Part shown: one piece after another, positions 34,726-47,251 of the stretch
How positions within the stretch are numbered: position 1 is the first letter of the stretch
How the letters are laid out: each line of letters opens with the position of its first letter
Source: Porites lobata
Lineage: Eukaryota; Cnidaria; Anthozoa; Scleractinia; Poritidae
NCBI GenBank assembly: GCA_942486035.1
Contig: CALNXK010000069.1
Span: 1,649,501-1,713,500 of the forward strand
Direction: 5' to 3'
DNA: 64,000 bases
Notes under the pieces: model-generated
What the model saw: only the letters and a program-made list of their open reading frames with translations
Databases searched by the model: none
What the model was told of the DNA's origin: nothing
Program-made: the position numbers and the translations under genes

Positions 34726-35555
34726 ATGATTAATAATTCATGAGCTTAACAACCTATCATGTCTGCTAAAATCCGTCACGTACTCTTGTTTTAAACCCCG
34801 GCAAAACACTGTCAAACAACTTTAAAAACTTCATCCTCATTAGTATTCTTTATATAAAAAATACTAATGAGGATGACATTTTATTTCATTGCACGTGACC
34901 TATGAAAATTAATTATCAACACAGCAACTGACACAACAAATGGTTGGTGAATATTTAATGTTTTTTCAAAATAACACACGCAGTAAATTTACTATTCCAA
35001 AAAGTTAAACTTTGTTCTTTCAACAATTTAATCAGCCAAAAGTTCAGTGACACAGCAGTACTCAAGACTTGTCAGTTGTGAATACGCAAGGCTCGAATAC
35101 TGTATTTTTGTTTACCTACCATTCGGCCATTCCAGAAAACGTTCTTCAGAGACTACTTTTTCAGTGGAATAGTTGACTTTGGGGTACCATTTTCAATTAA
35201 CTTCTTCTCTTCCTCGGCAGTTTTAGGCTTCCGAAAAGCTCTGGAACAAGACGCTATGTCCTCTTTGGTTAGTTTCGTTCGTAGACTGGAGATTTCTAAA
35301 CACGTGTGAGATTTGATTTTCTTACATAATAATTTCATACGTAATGTTTTTTTTCGCATGCTAATTTGCAACGTTCACAAAAGCGTCATTGTTATCAACT
35401 CCATTGAGACTCGCTTTTCCAAGTATGTTTTTGAAGTCGTTCAATAATCTCGCGGGTCGGGTGTTATCTGAGTATAAAACCACTCGGCTTCGACTCGTGG
35501 CTTTATACGCCGATAAAACCCTCGTTTATAAAACATTACATAAAATTCATTGTTA
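34726..35555. other. Sequence private to the B-C junction
   Basis: Absent between the matching flanks in the E block. It contains a near-perfect hairpin at about 34833-34876, TCATCCTCATTAGTATT and its exact inverse around a 10-14 nt AT loop. The acidic/basic 72-codon ORF at 35153-35371 (minus) shows no known domain. Confidence 0.5.
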
Positions 35556-35881
35556 GAGATTGTAAATAAACGGAAGACTAATTCTTGATTTATTAATTCA
35601 ATCTCAGTTGATTGTTCCTTACTTAGTGCATTTTATAAATATTAGTATGCGCAAATATGTTTTATCCGTTGCGTGTTCTTCGGACGAAAAAATGAAGAGA
35701 GCACTTTTAGATAAAAGTTATCATCATTATCACTATGTCACATCGCACGCTCCACGGTTATTAAATCTACAGTTATTACTGCTGTGTGTATTATTATTAG
35801 TATTTCATTGCCTTCCAATATTGGCAAACCACGGTAATCGGAATTGCCAAACTCCAGCAGTACTTGACATGGTTGACGGTA

Positions 35882-38115
35882 GTTAGGGCGTTGAAACGCT
35901 CATACGCGCTCTCTGGTTCAGCTGTGATGTGGAGTAGGACTGGAACTAGTTCGCTTTCCGCTCTCGATACGCTCGTCGACCGCTGTCAGGGCAAGAAAAA
36001 TGGCGCCGTCTAGCTGGAGGTAGGTTCGGAATTATTGCTTTATATCTTTAGATCGCTGCAATCTATAATTAGATATTTGGCGTATTTCTATGCGATATAC
36101 AGAAGATATTTAGGTGATATTTTATAGTTAGTCTTATAAGTTAAGGCGTTTTTTTGCCTTTTATGTTTATGTAGTGTCAAAATGGCCTATCGAAAATTAC
36201 AGGTTGAAGGTCGCGTTTTATCTTGCCAGTCAAAACCAAATGATAATAAACGGCTACAAAAAAAATATGTCATGGTTTTATAAATTTTGTTTCTGCATGC
36301 AAATATTTAGAGTGAACTTTTATGAACCTTTAAGGTTTTTTTCCTTCTGAAGTGACGACTTCATAATGGCGATAGCAAGGTTTTTGTTTTGTACGTTGGC
36401 GTTTAGCTCGTTAGTAAAATAAAAGATTTCAGTTGCCCAATTTAGCGATTTTTCTTTTTTTTAATATACACTAAGATGGTAAATAATTTTTTTAGTTACA
36501 GAACCGCGATCCATTAAGGTTCTGACTATTTTGAAAATTCTACTAGAAAATTGCATTCGAATGATCTCGTGTGACACTCTTTACATAAACAACAACAAAT
36601 TCTGCTTCACTGCCGTAAAATCTGAAGGTTGTATTGCACAGAAACAGAATGAAGCCTATGGAGAAATTTGCTTTCAAATCCCCACAAAGATTCCACTTTA
36701 AAATTAAATCATAGAATGTGATTATTTGTTATTATAATGATTTTTGCAGGACAAATAACAGTGAGTGCCTGGCCTGAAAAGACTACTAGAACACACACTG
36801 AAAGATAAACGAGTTCATAATACCGTGAATATGAAGAGGAACGTGAAGAGGTCTTAATTTGTTTGCAAGTAGAATAAATTGAGACTGCTGTGTAACATTG
36901 TATTTTTGTCGTCAGAGGCTTAAGTGTAGTGTTGCACAATCTACAGTCAGCTCTCAGATGGAAACTATTGGGACTGGCACAAAATGTCTGTATTAAGGAC
37001 AGGTGTGACTCTTAGGGAGCTTTCCATTTGTCAGAACTGACCGGCGAGCCCATTTCCATCGTAATGAGAATTTCAGTTTTAATCAAAACTAACCATCCAG
37101 ATCTGTCAAATCCTAAATATTATGCACAATGGGGATGGTTTTTCAGCAAAACCTCTTAGAAAAAGTCTATTTCATTGCCAAAATGTCTGGTCTGACCATG
37201 GTCCGGCCATTTGTATTTCATTTGTGCATAATTCTGTATAATTTTTTTGTTTGCAATATACTTTTGAATTTGTATGTTATATGAATTTTTATGTTGTATC
37301 TGTAAGATATATATATAGCAATGTCTGGTTTCAATGTAAGACTAGTGAATGTTTAGTTTCTTTTAAGTTCCTTAGCATGTCTTTCATGGGTAGTTTTCAG
37401 TGAACATTTCATTACAAAAAGCTGTTATTATCAAAACAAAAGATATGCTGGATTACTTATTTGTGTTCTTGCGACCTCTTTGTTAGTTTTTCAAGGGCAG
37501 TGAATTATATTTTTTTCACATACTTATTCTTCATTGCAAAGCAGTATTAGGGTGTTTTAAATTTACCCGGACTTAAGTTTTCACAATCTGTCCAACTGTA
37601 ATGCTCAGTATTGGAGATAGGTCAATAAGGTGTTTATATAAAGAAGAATACTGACACACCAACAAATCCAAACTTTAACAGTGAAAACAGATAATCTGGC
37701 CTTGAAACTGGGCAGCAAAAAATAAATGCCATAGTAGATGATGAATTACACAACTTGATATTAATCTAAAAATGATGTCAGTGCTATCATCTGAGTTGTG
37801 ATGCCATTTTCTTACCAAGTCACGAAATTTTAATACAGGTCACGGAGGTGGAACTATATTCAATAAAGATATTTGTTCGCGGGGGCAAAATTGAACAAAA
37901 CAGAAAACGAACGTGAGAAAAAAATAATTTGTTCCTTCGCTATTGCTCGCAGGAATTGAATGCAATGGGATAATGGCTAACTTTCGCTAGACAATCTCTC
38001 TGACGGTCCAGTATAATGTCCGCCTCTTGTTTTGTCTTTTGGTAGTACCCAGACCCTTGTATCACAGCTAGATCGCTCGACCCCGCTCGTTTCAACGCCC
38101 TAGCTTCTTACGCCC
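35882..38115. mobile_element. 2.2-kb DNA element with 8-bp target duplication
   Basis: TGACGGTA flanks the segment (35874-35881 and 38116-38123); the sites in the B and E blocks (near 21235 and 56960) are uninterrupted. Inverted AGGGCGTTGAAACG motifs lie at 35885-35898 and about 38089-38102. Near the left end, at 36000, an ATG in good context is followed by a few codons and a gtaggt donor, resembling a captured first exon. No transposase was recognised. An 8-bp duplication is typical of hAT and some P-type elements. Confidence 0.75.
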
Positions 38116-38261
38116 TGACGGTATCGAATGCTTTCCGCAGGTCAATGAAAACTGCACCAGTCAACCGGCCTTGGTCAATGTAAAGAGCGCAGTCACTCTC
38201 TAACAATTAGCCAGTCCCTAACATAGAAGTCCACAAGTTACTCAGACAGCCAATCGATCAA

Positions 38262-38335
38262 TTGTTCAATCAATCAATCAATCCATCCATCCATCCATCC
38301 ATCCATCCATCCATCCATCCATCAATCAATCAACC
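38262..38335. repeat. ATCA/ATCC microsatellite upstream of C exon 1
   Basis: (ATCC)n flanked by (ATCA)n, about 100 bp before the ATG of C exon 1. Confidence 0.85.
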
Positions 38336-38438
38336 CTAATCAATAAGTTAGCCATTTAGTTCATGAACCTCACTTCTTCGTGTCCCTGTTTGATTCTCAA
38401 AGAAGCAGTCTTTCTTGTCGTGGAGCATAGGAGAGGCC

Positions 38439-41400
38439 ATGAAAAGTTCTTTCTCCCTTTTGACCTTCGTGCTGTTTTTAGCAGGAATCAGTTCATATGG
38501 AATAGGTGAGACAATTCCCGTTAAAGATACCCCACGGTACTTATTGAGCTCGTTTTTTTTCAACAATTTTAACTTAAAATTTACACAGATCGACTACGAG
38601 TACGAGATTTCTCAACACTGAGTATTGCTTACGCGTAAATCAGCGTCATTTTGGCGAGAAAACGTGATAGCCTACGAGTTTTAGCTAGAGCGTCGTAGTA
38701 GCGGGAAAAAGGTATCAAATTTTAGAAGTTTAATCATTTTGCGACCGGCAGAGGGCTAAAACATTCTTCAATAAAAATACCCTCACTAATGTTTCAGGTG
38801 AAAAACAGTACAATGAAGCGTTCTGGGTTGAATATTTTCTAGAATACGCGAAAAATTTTTGAGTTAAATCTCGCACTCACAGTCGCCTTCGACCTCAAAT
38901 CTAAAGCTCTCTATTAGATCTCTAATTTAACCATTTTTCTATGGCTTTAGAGGAGTAAAGGTCTCTTTTGTAGACTGCAAAACTCAGCCGAGCTTTTTAA
39001 TATTGTGACATGTTATTCGCTGATTTCTTAAGCCATGAACCGACCAAAAATAGCACATCAAAAATGAAGACACATTTAAACATTTCTTTTTGTCTTTAAA
39101 GTGTATTCATTATATTTCATAATACAATTTTACAAATAAATATATATCTTTCTCAATTAATTTTGCATATGGTGCCTACTTTTTTAAGTAAAATTTATTG
39201 ACATGGAAATAAAGTTGTTATTGTTACCTTCATTAGAAATGTGGTTTTAATAAGTTTTAGTTTCGCCTCTCACAAGAGGACGGAGATAAAGTTTAGTAAG
39301 GGCTTTGCAAACATTTTTCTACTAAGCTTTGGCTTAGGGTCAAATTAACAAAATGGTGTGATTTTTTTTCGTTTAGCAGGTGTAATTAATAAGGTCGCGC
39401 GTCAGCTGTGTTGATTTTGTTGTTGCTTAGCAGCGGTGGGTAATTATTCACTCGGATTTGGTTAGAAGAGACGAATACCGTAAATGATGCATTAAACTCC
39501 CAGAGCGTTTATTAAATTTTAGGGGCGTTTATTCCTGTAACTTTTAATACAATATGCTTTCGGCCGAAAACTTTTGTGTTAACAAAATCTCGACTGCGGG
39601 CTGACGGCTTGCACTCCAAGGTTTCTTATTCAATATTTTTTTCTCTTTTGCGACAATCAAGAGGGTACTTCAACAATTAAATTGATAAATTGATTGATTT
39701 TGCTCTATTTTGCCATTTCCTAGTATTTTGGAGCAATTTTCACTGGGCGCGTTTATTAGACAGGGTGCGATTATCAGAGAGGGGCGTTTAATACAAACTT
39801 AACAGCGTAGGGGGTGCGTTTATTAGATAAGAGGCGTTTATTTGAGAGTGGGCGTTTAGTAGATCATTTACGGTATAGCCAAACCTGTTTTAAGCGAACC
39901 TGTATTTCGTGGCGAATCACTTACCAAAGTCCCGGAAATCACTTTGTTTAATTAACCTGCGGTTACCTTTTCCGAGGTCCCAACGAGTTGTTTTTCATTT
40001 TCTTCAGCTCTGTTCAACTGTCCCTTTGACAATTTGCACTAGTATGGTATTAGTACAACAGTTACAGTGTGTAACGTGTATTAAGCGGTCAGTAAGCCAC
40101 TGATACCCCCTTACTGATTACCGAGGGGGACGTTGTGACCTTATTTTCAAGGCGTCCACAACCACCAAGTTAACCATGTCAGGTGAGAAACAAAACTGTC
40201 AAAACTGAGTTCATTCCGGTTAAAGATGACGAGAGTGTTCAGTTGTACACTTACTGAATAGCTTAAGAATAAGAATGAACTTCTAGTGATACATATGATT
40301 TTCCAGCTTAATTGGATTTTTAATTAATTCCTGTGTTTACTTAGAATTGTAGTTTCACAAAACACCATAAATGCTTTTGACACATTTTTTTTATTTCAAG
40401 AAAACTACTTAATATACACCTTGAATTTGTCAAAGTATTAGTGGCAAGAGATTTTTGCTCCTAACGTCATTTCGAACGATTTTCGTATGTCCTTGAAAAA
40501 TGGTTTCGTTAAGTGTTCGTTATTTGTTTTATCAGTCAATGGATGAAAAGATCAAAACATAGACTCTTAATTTTTCCGCCAAAGAAAACCCTAATATGGA
40601 GAAAGCATTGGTCGATTGGCCAATCGTGTAGCAATATGCCGTCAAAGCAAAGAATCGATTGATTTCTAGAAAGTTCTCAGGTATGAAGTTTTTTCACCTG
40701 AGCGTTCGTCGCGTTAACGAACCAAAAGCCACACGCGTTTGTGTCTGTTCTATAAACCAATCAAATCACTCTATTTCCGTTCATTTGTTGTTTCTGTTTT
40801 GTTTGCGCGGTTTCATGTCAAGGTCATGCGAAAATCGCTGTAATGTTGCTTTGTTTTTTGTCTACTCCGAGTATCTAAAATGACCAAGTCGATTTCTGGG
40901 ACCTTAGGGACCGTTCATTTTTTATGAGAGAGGGGGGCTGGTGGGATTTGGGGGGGCACTCGAAAAAAATTGGCTTGAAAGGGGGAGCCAGCCGAAAAAA
41001 AATGAAGGAAAGGGGGTGGGGATTCGGACGAAAAAATTAGATTAAAAATAGGATAAGAGATGTTTACAATTGGAAGAAAAATTGTGCTCTTTTATTTATA
41101 ACAAATATGATAAAACAGTTCCAGGGTAACAAGAAAACTTCTCAACAGCTTTTATATTTTATAAGGACAGTGAACATACCATAATAACAGTCTTGAACAG
41201 CAACAACTTTCTTTTCATTCACAAAAATGTTGTTGTCAAGCTCATATAATTAAAACCAATAATTTGAGTCCTGAATTGGAACTGACCTCGTTACCAGAGC
41301 TTTTCTCTGAGAAATTTAATGGGAGGGGCATGAAACTACTACGAGGTGTCCCCTTCCTCATTTTCGACGTTCTCTTCGATCTTGTCGTCGCTGTGTTCCT

Positions 41401-44400
41401 CTTCTTCTTCCTCCTGTTCTTCTTCGTTGTCTTCCTCTTCTTCCTCTTCTTCGTCGTTTTCTTCTTCCTCTTTGTTCGTGTCTCCGACGTTTGAGCTATA
41501 ATCTTCAGGATGCAGGAAGCAATACATCCTGTTTCTTACTTCTGGCTTAAGGTTGGTAATAAGCCTGCTTTGTGCCGCGTTGCTGAAGTAGCTTGATTGC
41601 AGTAGGTGAGCGATGAATGCTGCATCCCGTGTTAGCAACAATGCTGCTACATCTTGAACGTTTATTCACGCTTCCGGAAATGTCATGGAGGGAGGATAAA
41701 GAAGACAATTGGGAAGCTCTTTTACTTTTTGCCAAAGTTTGTGGTTGACTTTCTCCAGCATCTTGAGGTCATAGAGTTTAAAAAAAGAAGAGACTGGCGG
41801 AAAGGGCAAGGGAAAGTAGGGAGGCAAGAGAAAAGTCCTATGATGATTATCATTGGGCTACTTTGTGCGAAGATGCCGCCAAGCTAAAAAAGCTCCGTGT
41901 GCCAGAATTGAACAAATACTTACATCATCATGGGCTATTAAAACAGCAGCAGAAGAGCAGCAAGAATGACAAAGTCAAGACAATTATAGGACACTTATTG
42001 CAGATGAATACTCTCAGAACAGGTCAAGCCGAAGTGAGAGGCAGCAATGAATCAGGTTAACTAGACAGCAGTGGTGAAGGCAGTGAGGAAGAAACTGATG
42101 ATGATTACAAGAGTGATGCCCCTGACTCTGAAGACGACTCAAATGATGTCGTTCTTGCTTTTATCGCCTCAGACGAGGAATATGTAGACGAGCGGCCAGC
42201 TACAACACGCTCAGGACGAGCAGTAACAAGAAGAGCTGACATTGACTTTTCATTCTTTTGAGTGAGGATTTATAAAAACAGCTTTCTAGCTTTCAGCTGT
42301 CTTTCACTAAATTACGTGAAATGTAACAAAACGAAATTTTAATGCAGTAACTTTTTTAATACCTTATGTATTTTTTTTTATTTATGGGGGCTTCCAAAAA
42401 AATACTCTGATGAGGGGGGCATGCGAAAAAATCGGAAATTGGGTGGGGGTCATACAATTTTCAGATTACACTCCTCCAAATCCCACCAGCCCCCCCTACC
42501 CCATAAAAAATGAACGGTCCCTTATACCATCGTATCGAGATCCGCCTATCGAAAGCATTCAAGTACAGTGAATGTTTATTGAATTATTACAAAACAGAAT
42601 TTTTTAACTTTTTAAAGGCACAGTATAATATAACGTAAAGCTAAGCCAATAGTCCAATTTCAGGGGAGAGCTAGGCGTAGGTTGCGCACCCCCCTTGCAG
42701 CTTTCTAATACATCTGGTATCCTGCGAAAAAACTTTGCGGTTTATTGGCAATGAAGTAAAACATGAGACGAGTTTGAAGAATTAATGTGCAACGCGTTAA
42801 AAATGGTAGTTAAAATGGTAGTTGTACAGCTCCTCCTAAGAAGAATCCTGGACCCGCCCCTGAATTTTGACTGCCTCGTGTAGGCTTTCGGATAGATTGT
42901 ACTCGCAAAAGGAGCACAGCATGCTACTAGCAAAGCTAGTACATTTCTCCTTGAAAATTATGCCGATAATTATGTTAGTTTTTAGTAAATTACGTCCATG
43001 TTAGTAAAAATATAGAAAGTATGAATTTGGTAAAAACACCTCAATAACTATGCAAGTAACAAGTTAATGGCAAACACATTCACCCTAATTATCAGTAGAA
43101 ACTTTATCATCTCTAAATTAACCCGAAATTTTTGTTGAATGGAATGCGGTCCTTTTTGTAAGTTGCAATCGTTATTACCCCTCTCTACAAAAGAGAATCT
43201 AGTGCACTTTCAATGCTCTCTTTGAATGATCTGTTTAACAACGCCTTTTCAGTTAATTGAATTAGGTTTCTTATAATCAACCTGTTTTTTTTGTGTTTGC
43301 TATGGTCCAGCAGGCATACTGGGATCTACCTCAACGTTGTTCCTTCTTAAATAACTTTGGGGGTAAACACCTGTTTTATTTGAGAGGTTAATTTTTTTAA
43401 AAAAATATATTACGTGCTTTATTTGCTAAGTTTCAACATACTGATTCTGAGGCCCCTTTTATATAGAGATAACTAGTGGCGAATCCAGACCTTCAGATGG
43501 GGGGGGGGGGGGGGGGTGGGAGTCACCTAGAACCTGAGATGACCCTGAGATACTGGAGGGGGCGGTCTCTTAAAATTTTTTCTTCGGCCCTTCGAGCCTC
43601 AGTTTGTAACTTCAGTCCTGGATAGAAGAGTCACTCTCTCACTCCAGTTACCCTGGATCAGCCAACGTTTCGTACGCTTCCTGACAAGCGCAGCGAACCA
43701 TTTACACGAGAAATAAAACTTGGCTCGGCTAGAAGAGTAACCCGGTTGTTACCCTTTTTCTATGGTAGGGGATCCCCCTATCTGGGCTAACGTTTCTCCA
43801 TATAAACACTTTTTTCCAGGAGAATCCATCGGACTGGGACCTTCATATTGACAATTTGTTACGCAAAGCTAGTAGTCTTTTGTACATTTTACGCGTTTGT
43901 AAATATTTTGGATACCCTAAAGAACAACTGACAAAATTATTTGATCTTTTAATAATGTCTCTGTTTTTGTACGGAATTGAGATTTGGGGAGCGGCATATC
44001 AAGGTAAATACCTTGATCGCATTGACAAGTTTTTTAAGCGTGCGTTCAGATTCGGATACACCAACAACCTGTATGCAATAGCTGAAGTTATCAGAAATCG
44101 AGACTGTAAGCTATGGAACACTATCACGAAAACTCCTTCCCATCCCCTTTACCAACTATTACCCCCTAAGAAACAGAGATTTTGGCGAAACAGAGGACAT
44201 GATCTTATTTTGGCTGCTGTTAAAACAGAGCGCTTTAAGAGATCTTTTATTAATAGGTGTCTTTTTAATTTTATTTAATTGTACTTGATCTTAAATAGAT
44301 TGCATTGTCATGTATCTAAAGCCACACGTATGTTGTGACGACCCAACTATGAATAAAGACTCTTACTTTGCCTCGTCCGGCTGGGTCAACTCGGGTCAAC

Positions 44401-45382
44401 TAAAAATTAGTGTGGCTCACAATTCTCAAATGTGTATCGAAAAAGTATTTATATTAAGAAAGAAAAAGAGAAGCAATTACAGTGACACAATCACTTTAAT
44501 TCTATTACAGGTATTCCCCAGACACGGACGTCCAAAAGAGGTGTTCTAACGTTTGGGCTTATTGTTGCGTGTGAAACGAAACGAAATGCTCTCGAGTACA
44601 ATGGTTACGGGTGTTATTGCGGACAAGGAGGAGAGGGAACACCCGTGGACGAGATTGACTGGTAAATACCCATATCATAATACACGACGTCTGTGAGGAG
44701 GGGGGGAGGGGGGGGGGCTCCTAGCCCCGCAGTTCCGTTGGAACTTCTGTCGTCTCTATTCCGAATACCGTTGTATTTCCCAATACCTTATTCGGTTTCA
44801 AGAGTTTAGTAAACGGTTCTAATGGCTTGACAGTGAAAACCAGCGATTAGTGTTTCTCAAACTGCGACCAGAGGGTCTTTTTTCAGAATGTTGTTTCCTA
44901 ATTCTTTTTGCAGGTGCTGTTATGAGCACGACATGTGTTATCATAAGTTGCAACAGAAAGAAGCTTGCGGCAAGTCTTATCACATTGTTCAGTTGTACTT
45001 AACTCCGTACCTACGGAAGGGGTGTTCTGGTTGTGGTAAGTACCCTCCTTGATCCAATTGTAATAAAGCAGTAAAGTACAACAGATGTGTGACAACAAGA
45101 ATAATTTACTTCACCAAGATGGCGGTCTTACAAAAAGTGACCTCACTAGTAATGGGTATGATAATCACAGGACACCCAGCCAGTATATTACATGAATCAG
45201 TAAAATCCAACTAGTGGTCTATTATCAATGCTGCTTTCTGATTGGTCGAGCTACTACTAGGCTATATGTTATAGCCCACTAGTAGCGAAAAGCGCCGGCT
45301 TTGAAAACCAAAACAATGGCGGCTGAATCTTGTTTTGCTTGCTAAAGTTGTTTTGTCTCGATATTTTTGACCAACTAGTTGT

Positions 45383-45416
<34 letters not shown>

Positions 45417-46156
45417 GGCCTCTGAGTCAATGCCCATTCGGCCTTCGGTCTCATGGGCTATTGACTCAGAGCTCGTTCGGGCTCGAGGAATAATTGTTAA
45501 ACCACTGACAATTAATAAGACCCTGCAACCCCCTCGAAAATGAAAAAAACAACAACATTAACAAACAAACAAACATATATGGCAACTGCCTTACAAAACA
45601 AAATGAGTTGAACGTATTGAACGTATGAATTGAATACGCTTATTTCGCATCCATCAGTTTTCAATCCTTAATTTGATGTAATCAACCCACCCAAACTAAT
45701 AAACTTCTAACCATCTTGTATTGGCTTAAATCTTATAGAATTTTGCAGCTCTTGCTTATTTTAATAATACCACAGCAGTAATTTAAAATAAAAACAATAA
45801 TCAGTAGCATAAGACGTAAACTTTCTAAGTTTCGCCCTGAAAATTTGACATCAACATGTTGTATTATATGTTGTGGGGTGTATGCAGTTTGCAAAAGTAG
45901 AACGCTCTTGTGGCTACACGAGGACATAAGTCACCCCGCAAATAATGGCAGCGTGCATAATGTAGGTGTTTTTGCCGTATTTGCGAACTTGAACATTATG
46001 TTTTCCTTTTTTCCTATTGTAGTGGGAAGCCCTTGGAATTCTTGCGTTCAAAAGAAGCTGTGCGAATGTGATGCCGAGGCTGCAAAATGCTTTAAGAAGT
46101 ACGATTCAAAATTCAATGAGAACCACAAGAACTACCCGAAATCAACGTGCAAATGA
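38439..46156 (+). CDS. Secreted phospholipase A2, locus C (intact, 4 exons)
   Basis: Exons 38439-38505, 44511-44661, 44914-45035 and 46023-46156, the same lengths and phases as locus B, 157 residues. Signal peptide MKSSF to SSYGI, dibasic K31-R32, Ca2+ loop YGCYCGQGG, catalytic H78-D79 in CCYEHDMC, Y82 conserved, D130 in CECD. All active-site residues are standard. The start of the mature chain reads GVLTFG where B has SVLQFG. The last exon differs from B by only two residues, so the duplication or gene conversion is recent. Intron 1 carries the TTA-flanked element and a LINE tail. AATAAA at 46269-46274 is a likely polyadenylation signal. Confidence 0.9.
38506..40903 (+). other. Locus C intron 1, first part
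   Basis: Starts gtgaga. It holds decayed dispersed-repeat phrases also found after the BEL/Pao remnant in B. Bases 40290-40301 are the single-copy target site that identifies the tRNA-bearing insertion in B. No gene is supported. Confidence 0.6.
41339..41641 (-). CDS. Acidic-tail protein in the TIR element (unrecognised)
   Basis: About 100 codons on the minus strand. The first half reads like folded protein (SRLITNLKPEVRNRMYCF), and the second half is almost entirely Glu and Asp with Asn. The upstream minus-strand frame at 41547-41735 may be an out-of-frame continuation. Not recognised. It could be the C-terminus of a transposon accessory protein; the GAA-type repeat alone would also give an acidic frame. 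Confidence 0.35.
   Translation of the reverse strand: MLLTRDAAFIAHLLQSSYFSNAAQSRLITNLKPEVRNRMYCFLHPEDYSSNVGDTNKEEEENDEEEEEEEDNEEEQEEEEEEHSDDKIEENVENEEGDTS
41838..42261 (+). pseudogene. SAP-like DNA-binding protein with acidic tail, broken
   Basis: The frame reads LKKLRVPELNKYLHHHGLL followed by a basic KNDKVKTIIGHLL helix, which fits a SAP motif (DNA- or chromatin-binding helix-extended-loop-helix). One stop (42058-42060) interrupts it, after which the same frame continues as a Glu/Asp/Ser tail and ends RSGRAVTRR with DFSFF before the TGA. It may start further upstream in basic sequence. In a mobile element this would be an accessory DNA-binding cargo protein, by inference only. Confidence 0.55.
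42525..43473 (+). other. Locus C intron 1, middle part
   Basis: Aligns with 27883-29340 of B, minus about 600 bp. It includes the MITE relic 42665-42863. No gene is supported. Confidence 0.55.
43474..43606. mobile_element. Small insertion with poly-G, absent from locus B
   Basis: Starts TAGTGGCGAATCCAGACC, contains a run of about 17 G, and ends near CGAGCCTCAGTTTG. The B sequence near 29340 continues GAGTTAACTTCAG without it. TAAC on both sides may be a 4-bp duplication. Confidence 0.55.
43822..44366 (+). mobile_element. 5'-truncated LINE, reverse transcriptase C-terminal end
   Basis: An open frame to 44278 reads IDNLLRKASSLLYILRVCKYF then LFLYGIEIWGAAYQGKYLDR, the thumb and C-terminal part of a non-LTR reverse transcriptase. 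It is unrelated at family level to the fragment at 50422. A short 3' region to AATAAAGACTCTTACTTTG follows. The matching position in B has a different repeat. Confidence 0.75.
44662..46022 (+). other. Introns 2 and 3 of locus C
   Basis: Intron 2 is 44662-44913, much shorter than in B. Intron 3 is 45036-46022 and carries the foldback element at 45197-45504. A long G-run lies at 44700-44717. No nested gene. Confidence 0.65.
45197..45504. mobile_element. Foldback MITE in intron 3 of locus C
   Basis: Absent from the same intron of B and E, where ATTACATAATCACTGACAAT is uninterrupted. It contains two strong hairpins: CTACTACTAGGCTATA with its inverse, and ATTATTCCTCTCGCCC with GGGCTCGAGGAATAAT. 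Confidence 0.65.
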
Positions 46157-46711
46157 AGTGAATAGTTTTACGTATTAAGAAGCATTATTAGAGAAGGCTT
46201 CTTTTCAGCTAGGAACACTATAATTAGTTCTGGTTAATCTGTCAAAGACAAAGTATTGAGCAATCGAAAATAAAGCATTAAAAGTCACTCAATATTATGT
46301 TCTTCATTCTTTATGTATCTAAAAGGTTGAGTCTCTCTTTGGGTACCTGCGGACGTGGTTCAGGAATTGCTTTTCGAGGCGGAAACGCAATCAGCTTGAG
46401 CAACCACGACGACGGAAACGAAGCAACATTTTCAACAGCAAGATAAAAACTAATCAGATGAAGTGCTGGCAAAAGGAAACTCATCGATATCAATTATCTC
46501 GGGCAAAAAACGATTCAGAGATTTCACCAGATCCAGATCACCAATTAGATGCCAACCTCTACAGATCTAAAATCTGGAGACTCTCTCTGTTGCACTACCT
46601 CCTCGAATATCAACGGACCCCCCCCTCCCAAATCCTCCCAGCCCCCAGATTATGATATAGGAATGGCTTCCGACATTATATGAAGTCTTGCATGAGGTAC
46701 ATACCATCAAA
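46157..46711 (+). other. 3' flank of locus C
   Basis: Probable 3' UTR with AATAAA at 46269-46274. Alignment with the B and E flanks stops at about 46711. Confidence 0.6.
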
Positions 46712-46774
46712 CCAGGGGCAGACCACCCTCTGTTAGTGGGGGCCGTTGTTGATTGAAATCTGAGCAATGAACTT

Positions 46775-47188
46775 TTGTTATTTATAGAAGAAATACATAT
46801 GAACAATACGGTGGCTATAATTTGTTCCAAAATGCAGAATTTAAAGCAAATTTTGAATGAAAGTTTGAAGAAAATGTTAACTGAGTCATTTGTCATGTTT
46901 TTTTCGCCGTCCCGTTCTGATTTTAGCGCTATTTTGCGAGATGAATATTTGACCTCGGCGGTTGGAACTAAAGAAGGAGACAAGGCAGGCAGCAATCAGC
47001 CGCCGGCGAGTGAACCAGTCCAATTCAAGCTGGAACTGACGCCAAACTGTTTAATATCTTACCTCGAAAATACCGGCTCCCGATCCACTAGATATGTATC
47101 CATGCCCCATTCGAATGAGAGCTCAATCCTTCCAAATTTTCTCGAGAAAACCGATCCTGAAGTTGCAAGACCAGCTTTCTCAACATGA
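46775..47188 (+). CDS. Unrecognised ORF between loci C and D
   Basis: 137 codons on +. The first part is helical and charged (KQILNESLKKMLTESF) and the later part is polar (AGSNQPPASEPVQFKLELTP). It begins after a CAGGGGCAGACCACCC string that resembles the end of the GGGCGGATC MITE family, and lies in sequence not shared with any other locus block. An overlapping minus-strand ORF of 142 codons is less protein-like. Function unknown; it may be part of a mobile element. Confidence 0.3.
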   Translation: MLFIEEIHMNNTVAIICSKMQNLKQILNESLKKMLTESFVMFFSPSRSDFSAILRDEYLTSAVGTKEGDKAGSNQPPASEPVQFKLELTPNCLISYLENTGSRSTRYVSMPHSNESSILPNFLEKTDPEVARPAFST

Positions 47189-47251
47189 CCGGTGCAAAAA
47201 TCTCAACCAAAGGCATTTGAGGTATGCGCGTCGATTCAAATCCACCAGTCA

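Larger units (their letters stand above)
40907..42521. mobile_element. 1.6-kb TIR element with cargo ORFs (PIF/Harbinger-like ends)
   Basis: Perfect 20-bp ends GGGACCGTTCATTTTTTATG in inverted orientation; similarity extends to about 45 bp. TTA is duplicated at 40904-40906 and 42522-42524, and the paralogue at 27880-27882 has a single TTA. A 3-bp TWA duplication suggests PIF/Harbinger, but no DDE transposase is present. Two convergent reading frames lie inside. Confidence 0.82.

Noticed and set aside
46567..46995. 142-codon minus-strand ORF near locus C
   Set aside because: Overlaps the more protein-like + strand frame at 46775 and extends into the C flank shared with B and E, where it is not open.
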